From: Pradoshia eiseniae
GTDB lineage: Bacteria; Bacillota; Bacilli; Bacillales; Pradoshiaceae
NCBI RefSeq assembly: GCF_002946355.1
Contig: NZ_PKOZ01000002.1
Span: 310,001 to 374,000 of the forward strand
Direction: 5' to 3'
Length of the DNA: 64,000 bases
Every line of letters starts with the position of its first letter. Position 1 is the stretch's first letter. The notes under the pieces are model-generated. The model worked only from the letters and a program-made list of their open reading frames with translations, had not been told where the DNA came from and did not search any database. A program made the position numbers and the translations under genes. Positions 8,968 to 18,860 of the stretch are shown in pieces.

Positions 8968-10875
8968 GTGAAAGGGATTCGATTAAGGTATGGGTTGTTC
9001 ATTTTGTCTATCATAGTCATCATGGCATTCCTGCCGACAGGGGGAAATGCGGCGGCAAAGTCATTTGTTGACCCAACAAAGAAATATACATACACACAGC
9101 TTGGCAAGGATATTAAAGAGCTGCAGCAGCAATACCCGGACTTAGTTAAGGTTAAAACGATAGGCAAGTCAGAATATGGACGGAATATTTATGCGGTCAG
9201 TCTTGGGAAAGGCTCCGCAAAGGTGTTCATCAATGGTTCCCATCATGCGCGGGAATGGATGACAACAAGTTTGAATATGGAATTGATTGATCAGTATGCG
9301 GCAGCCTATAAAGGGAATAAGAAAATTGGCGGCTACAATGTGAGGAGCCTCTTGAATTCCTCAACTTTATGGTTCGTGCCCATGGTCAATCCGGATGGAG
9401 TTACCTTGCAGCAGCAAGGACTGAATGCTTTTCCGAAAAGCACACATAGCTCATTGATTAAGATGAATAAAGGCAGCAAGAATTTCAAGCGATGGAAGGC
9501 TAATGCGAAAGGCATTGACTTGAACAGGCAATATAATGCCGGCTGGAGCGCAATTAAGAATTCTCCCAAATCACCAAGCTACAAAAACTACAAAGGAAAG
9601 ACCCCTGAAAGCGCAAAAGAGGTAAAAGCAATCATCTCCTTCGTTAATCAAATCAACCCAGAAATGGCGATTGCCTATCATTCAAGCGGAGAGGTATTAT
9701 ACTGGAATTATAAACAAAGTGCTGCAAACAAAAAACGCGACCTCATATATGCAAAGAAAATTGGCAGCATGACAGGCTATTCCCTCGTCTATCCGGGCCC
9801 TAATCCGTCTGGCGGCGGCTTCACAGACTGGTTCATCAGTAAAAAGAAAAAGCCTGGCTTTACGCCTGAGATCGGCAAATATGTCGTAGAAACAGAATTG
9901 CCGCTTTCTGCCTTCTCGCGTGTATGGAGCCAAAATAAAGCGGTTAGTCTGTATGCGGCACAGGAAAGCATCAAGTTGAAGGATGCGCGTGACAAAAAGG
10001 CAGCCGACGCTGTGAAGAAGGACTCAACGGCGAAGAAGAAAAATGCCGCTAAATTAAAATCGTATTATGCAACAAACATTAAGAAGACAGCTGATTTGAA
10101 AATCACAAGTGCCCATCAGAAACTCTATAATACGGTAACAAAGGATATCGCGGCGCTTGAGAAGAAGGTGAAATCTCTTCCTTCTAAATATACAAAAGGA
10201 ATCAAGGCTGACATCAATGATATGAAGACCCATCAAAAACGTTCGCTCGCCTTCCAGAATGCAGTGAAGGAAGGGGCGATACTACAAAAGAACCAAACAG
10301 CCATGATTAATTATATGAAGGCTGGTAAAGCAGATACGAATATTAACTCAAAATACAATACGTTGAACAAATCCATCACGACAATGGAGAAAAAAATAGG
10401 CGCCGTCTATACAGCTGAAGTGCGCAGCCTCTTCAAGACTAAATACATCACACCAGCTGTGAACACAAGAATGAATAATCAGTATGAAAAAGACCGTGTT
10501 AACTTGCTGATTGTGATGGAAAAGCAAGTAAAAGAGAAGAAATACGAGGAAGCCAAGAAGAATCTTGACAGCCTGAAAGTCATGGAGGATAAATCGAAGA
10601 AACTAAAGGCAGATTCCAAACGTTATCCAACCTATAAGACTTACGAGGCTAGCTTAAATACTTGGAAGCAGAAGCTCATCAAGCAAATTGAAGCTGCCTT
10701 ATCCCCAGCCCCTGAACCAGCACCAGAAACAGAGAAAGAACTAGAAGCTGAACCAGAGTTGCTGAAAGAACCGGCTGAAGAACCCCTGGCCGCTGAAACA
10801 GCTGAGCCAAATCAAGCAGAAGAGAACCCGGCTGTAGAGACACCAGCAGAAATGGATACAAGCATTACACAATAA
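8968..10875 (+). CDS. Secreted M14 zinc carboxypeptidase with C-terminal helical extension
   Basis: 635 aa from a GTG start. GTG was chosen because AGAGGAGGT lies 9 nt upstream; an in-frame TTG at 8938 has no such site. Signal peptide through about residue 30. M14 domain (about 38-345): zinc ligands in S-H-H-A-R-E-W-M, a third His in A-I-A-Y-H-S-S-G-E and the catalytic Glu in F-T-P-E-I-G-K. Residues about 350-590 are Lys-rich and helical, probably a coiled coil. The tail is a Pro/Glu repeat of the E-P-A-P-E type. Likely acts on peptides or wall material outside the cell. The extension is unusual for M14 enzymes and has no role I recognise. Confidence 0.88.
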   Translation: MKGIRLRYGLFILSIIVIMAFLPTGGNAAAKSFVDPTKKYTYTQLGKDIKELQQQYPDLVKVKTIGKSEYGRNIYAVSLGKGSAKVFINGSHHAREWMTTSLNMELIDQYAAAYKGNKKIGGYNVRSLLNSSTLWFVPMVNPDGVTLQQQGLNAFPKSTHSSLIKMNKGSKNFKRWKANAKGIDLNRQYNAGWSAIKNSPKSPSYKNYKGKTPESAKEVKAIISFVNQINPEMAIAYHSSGEVLYWNYKQSAANKKRDLIYAKKIGSMTGYSLVYPGPNPSGGGFTDWFISKKKKPGFTPEIGKYVVETELPLSAFSRVWSQNKAVSLYAAQESIKLKDARDKKAADAVKKDSTAKKKNAAKLKSYYATNIKKTADLKITSAHQKLYNTVTKDIAALEKKVKSLPSKYTKGIKADINDMKTHQKRSLAFQNAVKEGAILQKNQTAMINYMKAGKADTNINSKYNTLNKSITTMEKKIGAVYTAEVRSLFKTKYITPAVNTRMNNQYEKDRVNLLIVMEKQVKEKKYEEAKKNLDSLKVMEDKSKKLKADSKRYPTYKTYEASLNTWKQKLIKQIEAALSPAPEPAPETEKELEAEPELLKEPAEEPLAAETAEPNQAEENPAVETPAEMDTSITQ

Positions 10876-10883
10876 AGTTAGCT

Positions 10884-10920
10884 AGACAGATGGAGAACAA
10901 GTCTCTATCTGTCTTTTTTT
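10884..10920 (+). terminator. Terminator after the carboxypeptidase gene
   Basis: AGACAGAT...ATCTGTCT stem with an inner GAGA/TCTC pair and a run of seven Ts. Confidence 0.85.
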
Positions 10921-11114
10921 GCTTATTTGCCAGTGAGAGTGATGGTGCAAGGCGATTATTTTGGTTAAGGCTGCTACGCTGAATTTTTGCTAGTCCCCCC
11001 GAAAATTCGAAACTTTTGTCGTAATATGTAAAGAAACTGAAAAAATGTAAAGGAGATTGAGAGATTGATATTATTACAACTTAATCCGGCAGAAATGAGA
11101 GCGGGGTTTTATTT

Positions 11115-13592
11115 TTGCTGAGACTTGGAGTGAAACAGCTGAGGGTAGTAGGGCTGTCTCTATTTTTGTTGTTCGGAATGCTCGCCAGTGGCATGGCTGT
11201 TCCTGCAATTAGTGGAGAAGCCGATGCAGCAACTGTAACAACGTATACGACAACGGCCAATTTGAATCTAAGGAAAAGTGCGAGTACTTCTTCAGCCATT
11301 TTATTAACGATTCCGAAGGGGAAGAAGATAACCTATATTTCCACTTCAGGAAGCTGGTATAAGGTTAAGTACAGCTCGAAAACAGGGTTTGTCAGTTCCA
11401 AATATGTAAAAAAGACAACGACTACGACTTCAACAAGCATAGCCGCAACAAAATTTAAAACAACGGCTAATGTTAATATGCGATCGAAGGCATCGACATC
11501 AGGCAAGATTTTGATGACAATCCCGAAAGGCAAGATAGTTACGGCAACAGCTAAATCAGGATCATGGTATAAGGTAAAGTATAGTTCGAAAACTGGCTGG
11601 GTTAGCTCTAAATATGTAAAAAAGACAACGACTACGACCTCAACGAGCATCGCCGCAACAAAATTCAAAACAACGGCTAATGTTAATATACGATCGAAGG
11701 CATCGACATCAGGCAAGGTGCTGACGACGATTCCGAAAGGCAAGGTAGTTACGGCAACGGCCAAATCAGGGTCATGGTATAAGGTGAAGTATGGTTCGAA
11801 AACTGGCTGGGTCAAAAATACATATGTAAAAGAGTATTATCAGTATACATCGACGAACAAAACGCTTTATAAGACGACCAAAAAAGCATCTTTGCGTTCT
11901 ACACCGGATACGAAGAAAGCCACTGTATATTCCATACCGGCAGATAATGCATTTGAGTCAACCCAAAGGGTCGTAAATAGCAAGGGTGAAACATGGTACA
12001 GGGTTTCGTATAAGGGCAAAAACTATTTTGTTAAATCAACCGAGGTAACCAAAGTGACGGCCTCCTCCTTCAAGAAATTGACTTATAAGGCGAAGGTGAA
12101 TGCAACTCTTTATTCCTTTGCGGGAGCAAAACATACGTCACTTATCACGATTCCTAAAGGAGCGTCAATCACCACGACCTATAAGATAGGTAACTGGTAT
12201 AAAACGACTTATAAGGGGAAAACGGGTTATGTGTTAATCAATAACTTCTCGAAAGTTACGGCAAGTACGGGGGCTGCTACAGGTTCAGGTACGACATCTG
12301 GTTCAACAACGACAAAGCCGTCTGATTTGCCTAATGGTACAGCCATCACAAAAGTGAATTATGTTACAGCCAGTAACCTTAATTTACGTGCTTCTGATAC
12401 AACATCAGCCACTTTATTGACATCGATTCCGGCAGGAACGACGGTTTCAACTGCTTATAAAACTTCAAACGGCTGGTTCCAGGTAACCTATAATGGAAAG
12501 ACGGGCTTTGCTTCAGGCAATTATTTGATCACAGAAGCGAACGCGGCAAAAATCAAGAGCTATGAAAGTAACCAAAGCAGTTATTTATTCATGGATTTAC
12601 GGAAAAAATCATCCGTAACAGCAGCTCAAATCAATGCTTATATTGCTAAAAGTGCAACATCCTCTAATAGTGTACTGCATGGAGAAGGAGCGACCATTAT
12701 TGCGGCAGCTGAGAAGCATGGTGTGAACGCTCTCTATTTAGCTGCTCATGCGATTCATGAAAGCAATTATGGAAAATCAACCATTTCCATGGCGAAAAAC
12801 AATCTATTCGGCTTTGGGGCATATGACTTAGCGCCGTTTGTCGGGGCAGTGAAATTTTCAACAGTTAAAAGCAATATTGAATATATTGCTCAAGAAATGA
12901 AAGCAACCTATCTAAATCCTGGCAACTGGAAATATAAAGGTGCTTACCTTGGTTATACGGTTAAAAATGTTAATGGCGGACGCATTGATTCCTTAAGTAA
13001 GGGCATGAACTTCTATTATGCGAGTGACTCCAATTGGGGCAATGCCATTGCGAAACATATGTCTGGGATGCTCTCCTACAGCAATGAAGGGGCGAAAAGC
13101 CAAACCGCTAACACGACGGTGCCATCAAGACCATCTTATCCGAACGGCAAGGATGTTTTCCCAGCTGGCACAATCGCGGTTTCGAATGCAAGCATTAACT
13201 TATATAGCACAAAAGGAAGCACAAGCACAGTCGCTGCAACCATCTCGAAAGGAGCAACCTTCAACCTCCTTGAGAAATGGAATGATTACTGGCTAACGAT
13301 CAAGTACAACGGGAAAACCTACTATACCAATAAAGTTAGCCTTAGCAGCTATCATAATTATATGACGGTGAAAAATCTGGCGCGCGTAACAGCGACATCA
13401 TTAAACGTCCGCTCAAGCGCTAGCACAGCCGGGTCCGTTGTTGGCATACTCTATAACTATGAATATGTAGAACTAGTTGTGGATGCTAATCATAAACCTG
13501 TCACTAGCAATGGCTGGTACCAAGTTAAGCTGAATGATGGAACGATTGGCTGGTGCTCAGGCACATATTTATATCGTGAATTGAATAAGTGA
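11115..13592 (+). CDS. Secreted SH3b-repeat N-acetylglucosaminidase (LytD-like autolysin) 1
   Basis: 825 aa from a TTG start. The start is uncertain: GTG at 11130 has almost no spacing to a Shine-Dalgarno, while GCGGGG lies 8 nt before the TTG. Signal peptide ends near A-D-A-A (about 39). Bacterial SH3 domains (N-L-N-L-R..S/T...GS-W-Y-K-V-K-Y) occur five or six times before a glucosaminidase domain (about 520-660), with candidate catalytic Glu in A-I-H-E-S-N-Y-G and the N-N-L-F-G-F-G-A-Y-D motif. Two further SH3-like domains close the protein. It should cleave GlcNAc-MurNAc bonds in peptidoglycan. It is a close paralogue of the gene at 15851. Confidence 0.9.
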   Translation: MLRLGVKQLRVVGLSLFLLFGMLASGMAVPAISGEADAATVTTYTTTANLNLRKSASTSSAILLTIPKGKKITYISTSGSWYKVKYSSKTGFVSSKYVKKTTTTTSTSIAATKFKTTANVNMRSKASTSGKILMTIPKGKIVTATAKSGSWYKVKYSSKTGWVSSKYVKKTTTTTSTSIAATKFKTTANVNIRSKASTSGKVLTTIPKGKVVTATAKSGSWYKVKYGSKTGWVKNTYVKEYYQYTSTNKTLYKTTKKASLRSTPDTKKATVYSIPADNAFESTQRVVNSKGETWYRVSYKGKNYFVKSTEVTKVTASSFKKLTYKAKVNATLYSFAGAKHTSLITIPKGASITTTYKIGNWYKTTYKGKTGYVLINNFSKVTASTGAATGSGTTSGSTTTKPSDLPNGTAITKVNYVTASNLNLRASDTTSATLLTSIPAGTTVSTAYKTSNGWFQVTYNGKTGFASGNYLITEANAAKIKSYESNQSSYLFMDLRKKSSVTAAQINAYIAKSATSSNSVLHGEGATIIAAAEKHGVNALYLAAHAIHESNYGKSTISMAKNNLFGFGAYDLAPFVGAVKFSTVKSNIEYIAQEMKATYLNPGNWKYKGAYLGYTVKNVNGGRIDSLSKGMNFYYASDSNWGNAIAKHMSGMLSYSNEGAKSQTANTTVPSRPSYPNGKDVFPAGTIAVSNASINLYSTKGSTSTVAATISKGATFNLLEKWNDYWLTIKYNGKTYYTNKVSLSSYHNYMTVKNLARVTATSLNVRSSASTAGSVVGILYNYEYVELVVDANHKPVTSNGWYQVKLNDGTIGWCSGTYLYRELNK
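11409..11828 (+). repeat. 210-bp direct tandem repeat encoding SH3b modules
   Basis: Two adjacent 210-bp units (11409-11618, 11619-11828), each encoding 70 residues from K-K-T-T-T-T-T through the SH3 core. They differ at only a few codons (Met/Ile, Ile/Val, Ser/Gly). This points to recent duplication or ongoing conversion. Confidence 0.9.
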
Positions 13593-13635
13593 GATTTAGA
13601 GAAAAGAGAAAAATGTATATTCTACTGTAAAAACA

Positions 13636-13680
13636 GCCGGTGAAGGTTTTACTTATTGTAAAACCTTCACCGGCTTTGCA
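13636..13680. terminator. Bidirectional terminator between autolysin 1 and the GT2 gene
   Basis: Perfect 17-bp inverted repeat (13636-13652 with 13658-13674, 5-nt loop). It sits between two convergent genes, with T-rich flanks on both strands. Confidence 0.9.
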
Positions 13681-13725
13681 TTTTTGAAATAGAAACTTCT
13701 ATTTTGTTTTTATTATTAAAGAAAA

Positions 13726-15270
13726 TTATTTGGTTTTTATAGAAAGCCCTAGATTATTAGCGAGGGTGATATAAAATTCTAGCGTTTTGTTTTTATAGTT
13801 AATTGATGTTTTGTTAATTTTTTTGATATTAGCTAACTTATAGTCAGCATACTTCAAGAATAATGTGAATGCAGAATTCTGTAATTGTTCAATTGCTGCT
13901 ACGTCCACTTCAAAGTAGGCCAGAGACGTTGAGCCAGGAAGAAACTTCAAGCTGCATTCTATTTCATTATCAACACGGTTACGGTCTCTGATGAGTATAG
14001 AGTTAATTTCCTCTATATTTCTGCTGTATACTTCTACTTGCTGAACAAATTGGTTGTTTGAATAATAAGAGTCTAAGGCTCTAACAAACATGGCAATTTC
14101 AACAAATCTTCGTTCATCAGTTAAGAATGGCACCTCAAAATAGGCAATATTATCTTGGATAACGTACTTTTTATATTTATCCTTTTTTACCCACGTAAAT
14201 AACTTGATGAAATCCTCTATCTGACCTTCGATATAAAGCTCCATCGCAAGCTTGTATGTTGGATGCTCAATATTTTCAAGAAAGTTATAGGATAAGTCCT
14301 TTGTCGTTTCATATGCCATTCCTAGCAAGTCGAAAAACTTTTGCTTTTCCTTAGAATTGACGAATACCATGCTGTCAAACGTTCTTAAAAAATCATATTC
14401 ATAAATACGATTTAGTAGCACCTTCTCCTGCTCGACAGGAAGTTTCTTGTCTTTGATATGCTTGATAACCTTTAAATCAGAGAATCTTTTATCTAGCACG
14501 CTAGTTATTCTTGTGAGAGATTGTGTATTTTCTTCTAGCCGATTGGCATAATAAATAATTTCTTTTGTCGTCGATACGGAAGGACTATTTAATAGGACAT
14601 CCATGAAAAATAACTTATCTTCGGCAAACTTCATTTCAGGAAAACCAATATGATGTTCATAAAGCAATGAGGATTTTACCATCCTAGCAGGCGGCCCCAA
14701 ATGATAGAAGAAATATGGGATATCAAAAGGAGATACACTCCGTCTTTCTTTATTTGATTGCCATTCACCAATAATGCTCTCACCGTTGGTGCTAACTTTA
14801 ATAGTTTTGCCTACTGCATAATAATCTCCTGTTTCTTCCAAGATGTCACTCAAAGTTTTGAGCCCGTTTGGATGAAACCAATCATCTGCATCAATGAAGG
14901 AGATGTATCTTCCGGTTGCAAGCTCAATACCAATATTTCTTGGGATTCCTGGTGTACCAGTGTTTTGTTTGAGCTTCACTAATGAAATATTTGAATAGGA
15001 ATTCGTATAGCTTTGAATAATCTCAGTCGTTTTATCGGTGGAACAATCATCTACAATGATTAGTTCTATGTTTTCCATCCCAAGGGTTTGGTCAATGACG
15101 GATTCAATCATCTTGCTAATGGTTTTTTCTGCATTATAGGAGGCACAGATAACTGTTACAAGCTTCTTTTTTTTGAATAATTTGTTTTTCAATGAATTAG
15201 GATGATTAAGAATGTTTAATTGTTTGTCTTGTAGTAATTCTTGTGCTGTACTTCTATAGTTATTTTTCAT
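13726..15270 (-). CDS. GT2 glycosyltransferase, TarS/TarP-like
   Basis: 514 aa, no signal peptide. GT-A fold with V-T-V-I-C-A-S-Y-N near residue 40, V-D-D-C-S-T-D-K-T, an N-T-G-T-P-G-I-P-R-N loop and F-I-D-A-D-D-W holding the DxD metal site. Candidate catalytic acidic residues lie in F-A-E-D-K-L-F. The N-x-G-x-P-G-x-P-R-N and A-E-D-x-L-F motifs match the S. aureus TarS/TarP transferases that decorate ribitol teichoic acid with GlcNAc. The C-terminal 170 residues would be a linker/assembly domain. AGGAGAT precedes the ATG. The teichoic acid genes around it support this job; donor and acceptor are inferred. Confidence 0.75.
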   Translation of the reverse strand: MKNNYRSTAQELLQDKQLNILNHPNSLKNKLFKKKKLVTVICASYNAEKTISKMIESVIDQTLGMENIELIIVDDCSTDKTTEIIQSYTNSYSNISLVKLKQNTGTPGIPRNIGIELATGRYISFIDADDWFHPNGLKTLSDILEETGDYYAVGKTIKVSTNGESIIGEWQSNKERRSVSPFDIPYFFYHLGPPARMVKSSLLYEHHIGFPEMKFAEDKLFFMDVLLNSPSVSTTKEIIYYANRLEENTQSLTRITSVLDKRFSDLKVIKHIKDKKLPVEQEKVLLNRIYEYDFLRTFDSMVFVNSKEKQKFFDLLGMAYETTKDLSYNFLENIEHPTYKLAMELYIEGQIEDFIKLFTWVKKDKYKKYVIQDNIAYFEVPFLTDERRFVEIAMFVRALDSYYSNNQFVQQVEVYSRNIEEINSILIRDRNRVDNEIECSLKFLPGSTSLAYFEVDVAAIEQLQNSAFTLFLKYADYKLANIKKINKTSINYKNKTLEFYITLANNLGLSIKTK

Positions 15271-15747
15271 ATTTGATATCTCCTAAAACTTACTTTTAAT
15301 TAACTTAAAGCATAAAAGGTTTAATATTCTCTATCAAGAATGTAAAGAGTTTACTCTTTTGGCTCCGATGTTATAGGTATGTGTGTATATTATTAAAACT
15401 TTTCATCTAAGTGTTGGTGTCGTACCTATATTACATCCTGTATTAGATCATTATTGATTTTCCCTCCTGATATTGTTCACCAAAGCTTCTATAATATATA
15501 TAACCTCTCAACCTCAATTTCAAAACACAACCCCAACAGTAGTTAATAAGTCGAATAAGAAAACACAGTTATTTGAAGAGAATGACTTCAATTTTCATGG
15601 AAATCCATTCTCATATAATAATTAAAGTTCTCAGCATTTTAATTATATAGTAAAATGGTCTTAAAATCTTAAACTCAATTGTCGATATATAGATTATTAT
15701 TCAGTCTAATTAATCATTTATATTCAATATATTTACATATTGATAAT
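15271..15747. other. AT-rich intergenic stretch, no gene seen
   Basis: About 480 bases of AT-rich DNA between the divergent GT2 gene and autolysin 2. All frames are broken by frequent stops. It must hold the GT2 promoter; I see no confident consensus or hairpin. Confidence 0.6.
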
Positions 15748-15774
15748 CAAAAAGATTGAACTATCTGCCGTATT
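15748..15774 (+). promoter_or_regulatory. Possible sigma-D promoter of autolysin 2
   Basis: CAAA, 15 nt, GCCGTATT, compared with the consensus TAAA-N15-GCCGATAT. One mismatch in the -35 and one or two in the -10. B. subtilis lytD is a sigma-D gene, which makes this plausible. Confidence 0.35.
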
Positions 15775-15850
15775 TTAGTAAATCAATGTGATTTTTTGTA
15801 AATGCAATGCTGCGGTTATTAAAGATTAATTATGAGAAAAAGGGGAGAAG

Positions 15851-18577
15851 ATGATGAATAAACCAACAAAGCTGATGATTATATCAGTCAGCGCCTCTCT
15901 GCTTTTATCAACGGGGTTGATATCGATGGATACCGAAGGCGTTTATCGATTAGGGGGAATCCATGCTGAGGCAGCATCAGTCACTTATTATAAGACGACC
16001 AGCAATCTTAATATGAGGTCCGGCACTAGCACGAAGAAAAGCATTATCATGACAATTCCAAAGGGGAAGCAGGTTACTTATATTTCGAAAAGCGGAAGCT
16101 GGTTTAAGGTGAAGTATGGTTCGAAGACTGGTTATGTGAGCAGCTCCTATCTAAAGAAGGTTCAGGCAGCAACGACTGCGACTGCATCAAAGACATCGAC
16201 AGCTACTGTGAAAACAGTCTATAAGACGACTGCTAACTTGAATCTGCGCTCGAAGGCTTCGACATCCGGGAAGGTTCTGATTACCATACCTAAAGGGAAG
16301 GAAGTCACCTATATCTCGAGAAGCGGAAGCTGGTATAAGGTGAAGTATGGTTCGAAAACTGGCTATGTGAGCAGTTCCTATCTAAAGAAGGGTGGGGCAG
16401 CTACGACTACGACTGTATCAAAGACAGAGACAACTACGAAAACAGTCTATACGACCACTTCTAACTTGAATTTGCGTTCGAAGGCTTCGACATCTGGGAA
16501 GGTTTTGATTACCATACCTAAAGGAAAGGAAGTTGCCTATATCTCGAAAAGCGGAAGCTGGTTTAAGGTAAAATATGGTTCCAAGACCGGTTATGTTAGC
16601 TCCAAATACATAAAGAAGACGACAAAGAAAACGACTACTCCGTCGACTTCTGTAAAAATAACCAAGATCACACCTACCACATATGAGACAAAAGCAAATC
16701 TTCAGATGAGATCAAGCGCATCTGCAAAAGGCAAGCTATTGTTAACCATTCCAAAAGGGAAGCGGGTTGTCTCGAAGGAGAGGGCAGGAGAATGGTATAA
16801 GGTTACCTATGGCGGCAAAACGGGCTGGGTCTTGGATGACTATTTAAAGGAATACAATGCCTATTCAACGACTGCCTTAACTTATTATTCCACAAAGGCA
16901 TCTGTTGGTATATATGAGAACCCAAACACGAAGAAAAAGCAGATCTATACGCTGCCGAAGGATTATTTGCTGACAAGCACGCAAAAAGTGGTGAACAGTA
17001 TTGGCCAAACATGGTATCGTGTCTCTTATAACAAAAAGAACTATTTCATCCTGAGCACGAATGTTACTTCCAAAAAAGCTGCAGCTATGGAGAAGACTCG
17101 CTTTAAGTCTGTCCAAAACACAAATCTATACTCTTCGGCAGGGACAGCTCATCCCAAAATAGCGAATATAGCCAAAGGAACGGTCATTACCGTTTCCTAC
17201 AAAATTGGCGATTGGTATGAAATTATCCTAAATGGAAAAAAAGGCTATGTTATGAGTCAGCATTTCGAAGAATACAAGCCGTCAGCCATTCCAGAGAATC
17301 GGCCAGATGGGCAGGTCATCAATGAAGGTACTTATTATGTCATTGTCGATAAGTCACTCAACCTGCGTGAATCTGACTCGACTGATTCAGCCAAATTGGA
17401 TGAGATTCCCGCTAATACAGCTGTGACTAGTGCCTTTAAAACGAAGACCGGATGGTATGAGGTGAACTATAAGAATAAGACAGGATATGTCTCTGGCCAG
17501 TATTTAATCACAAAGGCGGAGTATGATCGCTACAAATCCTTGTTAAACACAAAAAACTCTTATTTAACGCTTGACTTGCGTAAGGAGTCATCCGTTACGG
17601 CTGCTCAAATCAATGGATATATTGATGGGTATGTGAAGAGAACAGGAAGGGCGAGCGTCCTCACTAATAAAGGACAAGCCTTTATCAATGCAGGCAAGAA
17701 ATATGGGGTCAATGCTGCCTATTTGGCTGCTCATGCTGTGCATGAGAGCGGGTATGGCACATCAGCAATTTCACTAGCGAAGAATAATTTGTTCGGCTTT
17801 GGCGCCTATGATTTAGCCCCGTTTGTCGGTGCTGTCCGTTTCGCTACAATTGAAGAAAACATCAACTATATAGCGAGAGAAATAAAAGCAACATATTTAA
17901 CGCAAGGGAATTGGAAGTATAAAGGGCCGACACTCGGTTATACCGTCAAGAATGTAAACGGAGCTCGCGTAGATCTCTTAAGTACAGGTATGAACTTTTA
18001 CTATGCGAGTGATTCGGGCTGGGGAGCGAAGATTGCATCACATATGAATAACATTTTATCTTATAGCAATGAGAAGGCAGTCAGCAGAAAACCAGATACA
18101 AGGATTATTTCTGCGCCAGAAAGGCCAAGCGGAAAGGATGTTTTCCCAAGCGGTATTCTCGCTTCCGCTAAAACATCTATTAAGCTCTATGCTGCCAAAG
18201 GGTCGACTGATAAAGTGGCTGTAACAATGAAAAAAGGTGAGACTTTTAATTTACTGGAAAAATGGAATGATAACTGGTTCAAGATTCAGTATAAGGGAAA
18301 AGCATACTATACAAATGCCATCAGCTTAAGCAGATATAATAACTTTATGAACGTCTATAATCTAGCCCATATAACCACTAACTCTTTAAACGTTCGTGCT
18401 GATGCGGGCACCGGTTACAATAAGGTTGCTACTTTGTCTAATTACACTTACGTTGAGCTTGTTTTAGATAAAAGCAAAAAGCCAGTCACAAAGAATAATT
18501 GGTATCAGGTAAAATTGTCCAATGGTAAAACCGGCTGGGTTTCTGGCCTATATATTGCGCGTGATTTGATTGAATAA
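15851..18577 (+). CDS. Secreted SH3b-repeat N-acetylglucosaminidase (LytD-like autolysin) 2
   Basis: 908 aa; ATG preceded by GGGGAG. Signal peptide through about residue 42 (H-A-E-A-A-S). Three nearly identical SH3b modules (about 43-265, unit about 76 residues), a fourth diverged one, then further SH3-like units to about 560. The glucosaminidase domain (about 610-750) has candidate Glu in A-V-H-E-S-G-Y-G and N-N-L-F-G-F-G-A-Y-D. Two SH3 domains follow. Same plan as the gene at 11115, with an extra N-terminal module, so the pair arose by duplication. It probably works in growth or daughter-cell separation. Confidence 0.9.
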   Translation: MMNKPTKLMIISVSASLLLSTGLISMDTEGVYRLGGIHAEAASVTYYKTTSNLNMRSGTSTKKSIIMTIPKGKQVTYISKSGSWFKVKYGSKTGYVSSSYLKKVQAATTATASKTSTATVKTVYKTTANLNLRSKASTSGKVLITIPKGKEVTYISRSGSWYKVKYGSKTGYVSSSYLKKGGAATTTTVSKTETTTKTVYTTTSNLNLRSKASTSGKVLITIPKGKEVAYISKSGSWFKVKYGSKTGYVSSKYIKKTTKKTTTPSTSVKITKITPTTYETKANLQMRSSASAKGKLLLTIPKGKRVVSKERAGEWYKVTYGGKTGWVLDDYLKEYNAYSTTALTYYSTKASVGIYENPNTKKKQIYTLPKDYLLTSTQKVVNSIGQTWYRVSYNKKNYFILSTNVTSKKAAAMEKTRFKSVQNTNLYSSAGTAHPKIANIAKGTVITVSYKIGDWYEIILNGKKGYVMSQHFEEYKPSAIPENRPDGQVINEGTYYVIVDKSLNLRESDSTDSAKLDEIPANTAVTSAFKTKTGWYEVNYKNKTGYVSGQYLITKAEYDRYKSLLNTKNSYLTLDLRKESSVTAAQINGYIDGYVKRTGRASVLTNKGQAFINAGKKYGVNAAYLAAHAVHESGYGTSAISLAKNNLFGFGAYDLAPFVGAVRFATIEENINYIAREIKATYLTQGNWKYKGPTLGYTVKNVNGARVDLLSTGMNFYYASDSGWGAKIASHMNNILSYSNEKAVSRKPDTRIISAPERPSGKDVFPSGILASAKTSIKLYAAKGSTDKVAVTMKKGETFNLLEKWNDNWFKIQYKGKAYYTNAISLSRYNNFMNVYNLAHITTNSLNVRADAGTGYNKVATLSNYTYVELVLDKSKKPVTKNNWYQVKLSNGKTGWVSGLYIARDLIE

Positions 18578-18582
18578 TATAG

Positions 18583-18616
18583 AAACCCTTTTCACTTGCT
18601 GAAAAGGGTTTTTTTA
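18583..18616 (+). terminator. Terminator of autolysin 2
   Basis: AAACCCTTTTC...GAAAAGGGTT stem followed by a T-run. Confidence 0.85.
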
Positions 18617-18627
18617 TAGGTTCTACA

Positions 18628-18860
18628 CTAAATGTTGGGGTGTCCATACATATGAACATAACAAGGAGCAAACACATGATAGTGACATCTAAAAGCTAGA
18701 GTTTTATTACGCAGCTGATTGGCTGGTTTGAGTCTGGTATAGTAATCGATATACTCTTCGATCTTTATTTTAGCTCATCATATTTTTCCCATAGTACATC
18801 TCCTGCTTTAAAATCACAAAGAAGCTGGGATTTCACTCGATTCTATGTGAGAATCTTCCT
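18628..18860 (-). pseudogene. Decayed IS3-family (IS150-type) transposase C-terminus
   Basis: On the minus strand one frame reads S-F-F-V-I-L-K-Q-E-M-Y-Y-G-K then stops. After a frameshift another reads A-K-I-K-I-E-E-Y-I-D-Y-Y, then L-R-N-K-T and F-R-C-H-Y, ending at 18628. This is the ending of the IS3-type integrase core (ESFF.HLK.E..Y... IEEYI.YYN... K.TP.E.R). The N-terminal part and clear terminal inverted repeats are gone. It is a relic beside the teichoic acid genes. Confidence 0.6.

Noticed and set aside
11401-11830. Regular repeats suggesting a CRISPR array
   Set aside because: The repeats are contiguous, in frame and encode SH3b domains; there are no unique spacers. No CRISPR array was seen in the window.
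16803-17116. Long antisense frames within the SH3b genes and flagellins
   Set aside because: They are shadows caused by biased codon use in repeats; no ribosome sites and no protein-like composition.
18616-18650. Terminal inverted repeat of the IS3 relic
   Set aside because: The sequence near 18620-18647 resembles an IS3-type end but in the wrong orientation for the minus-strand transposase fragment, so element ends cannot be set.
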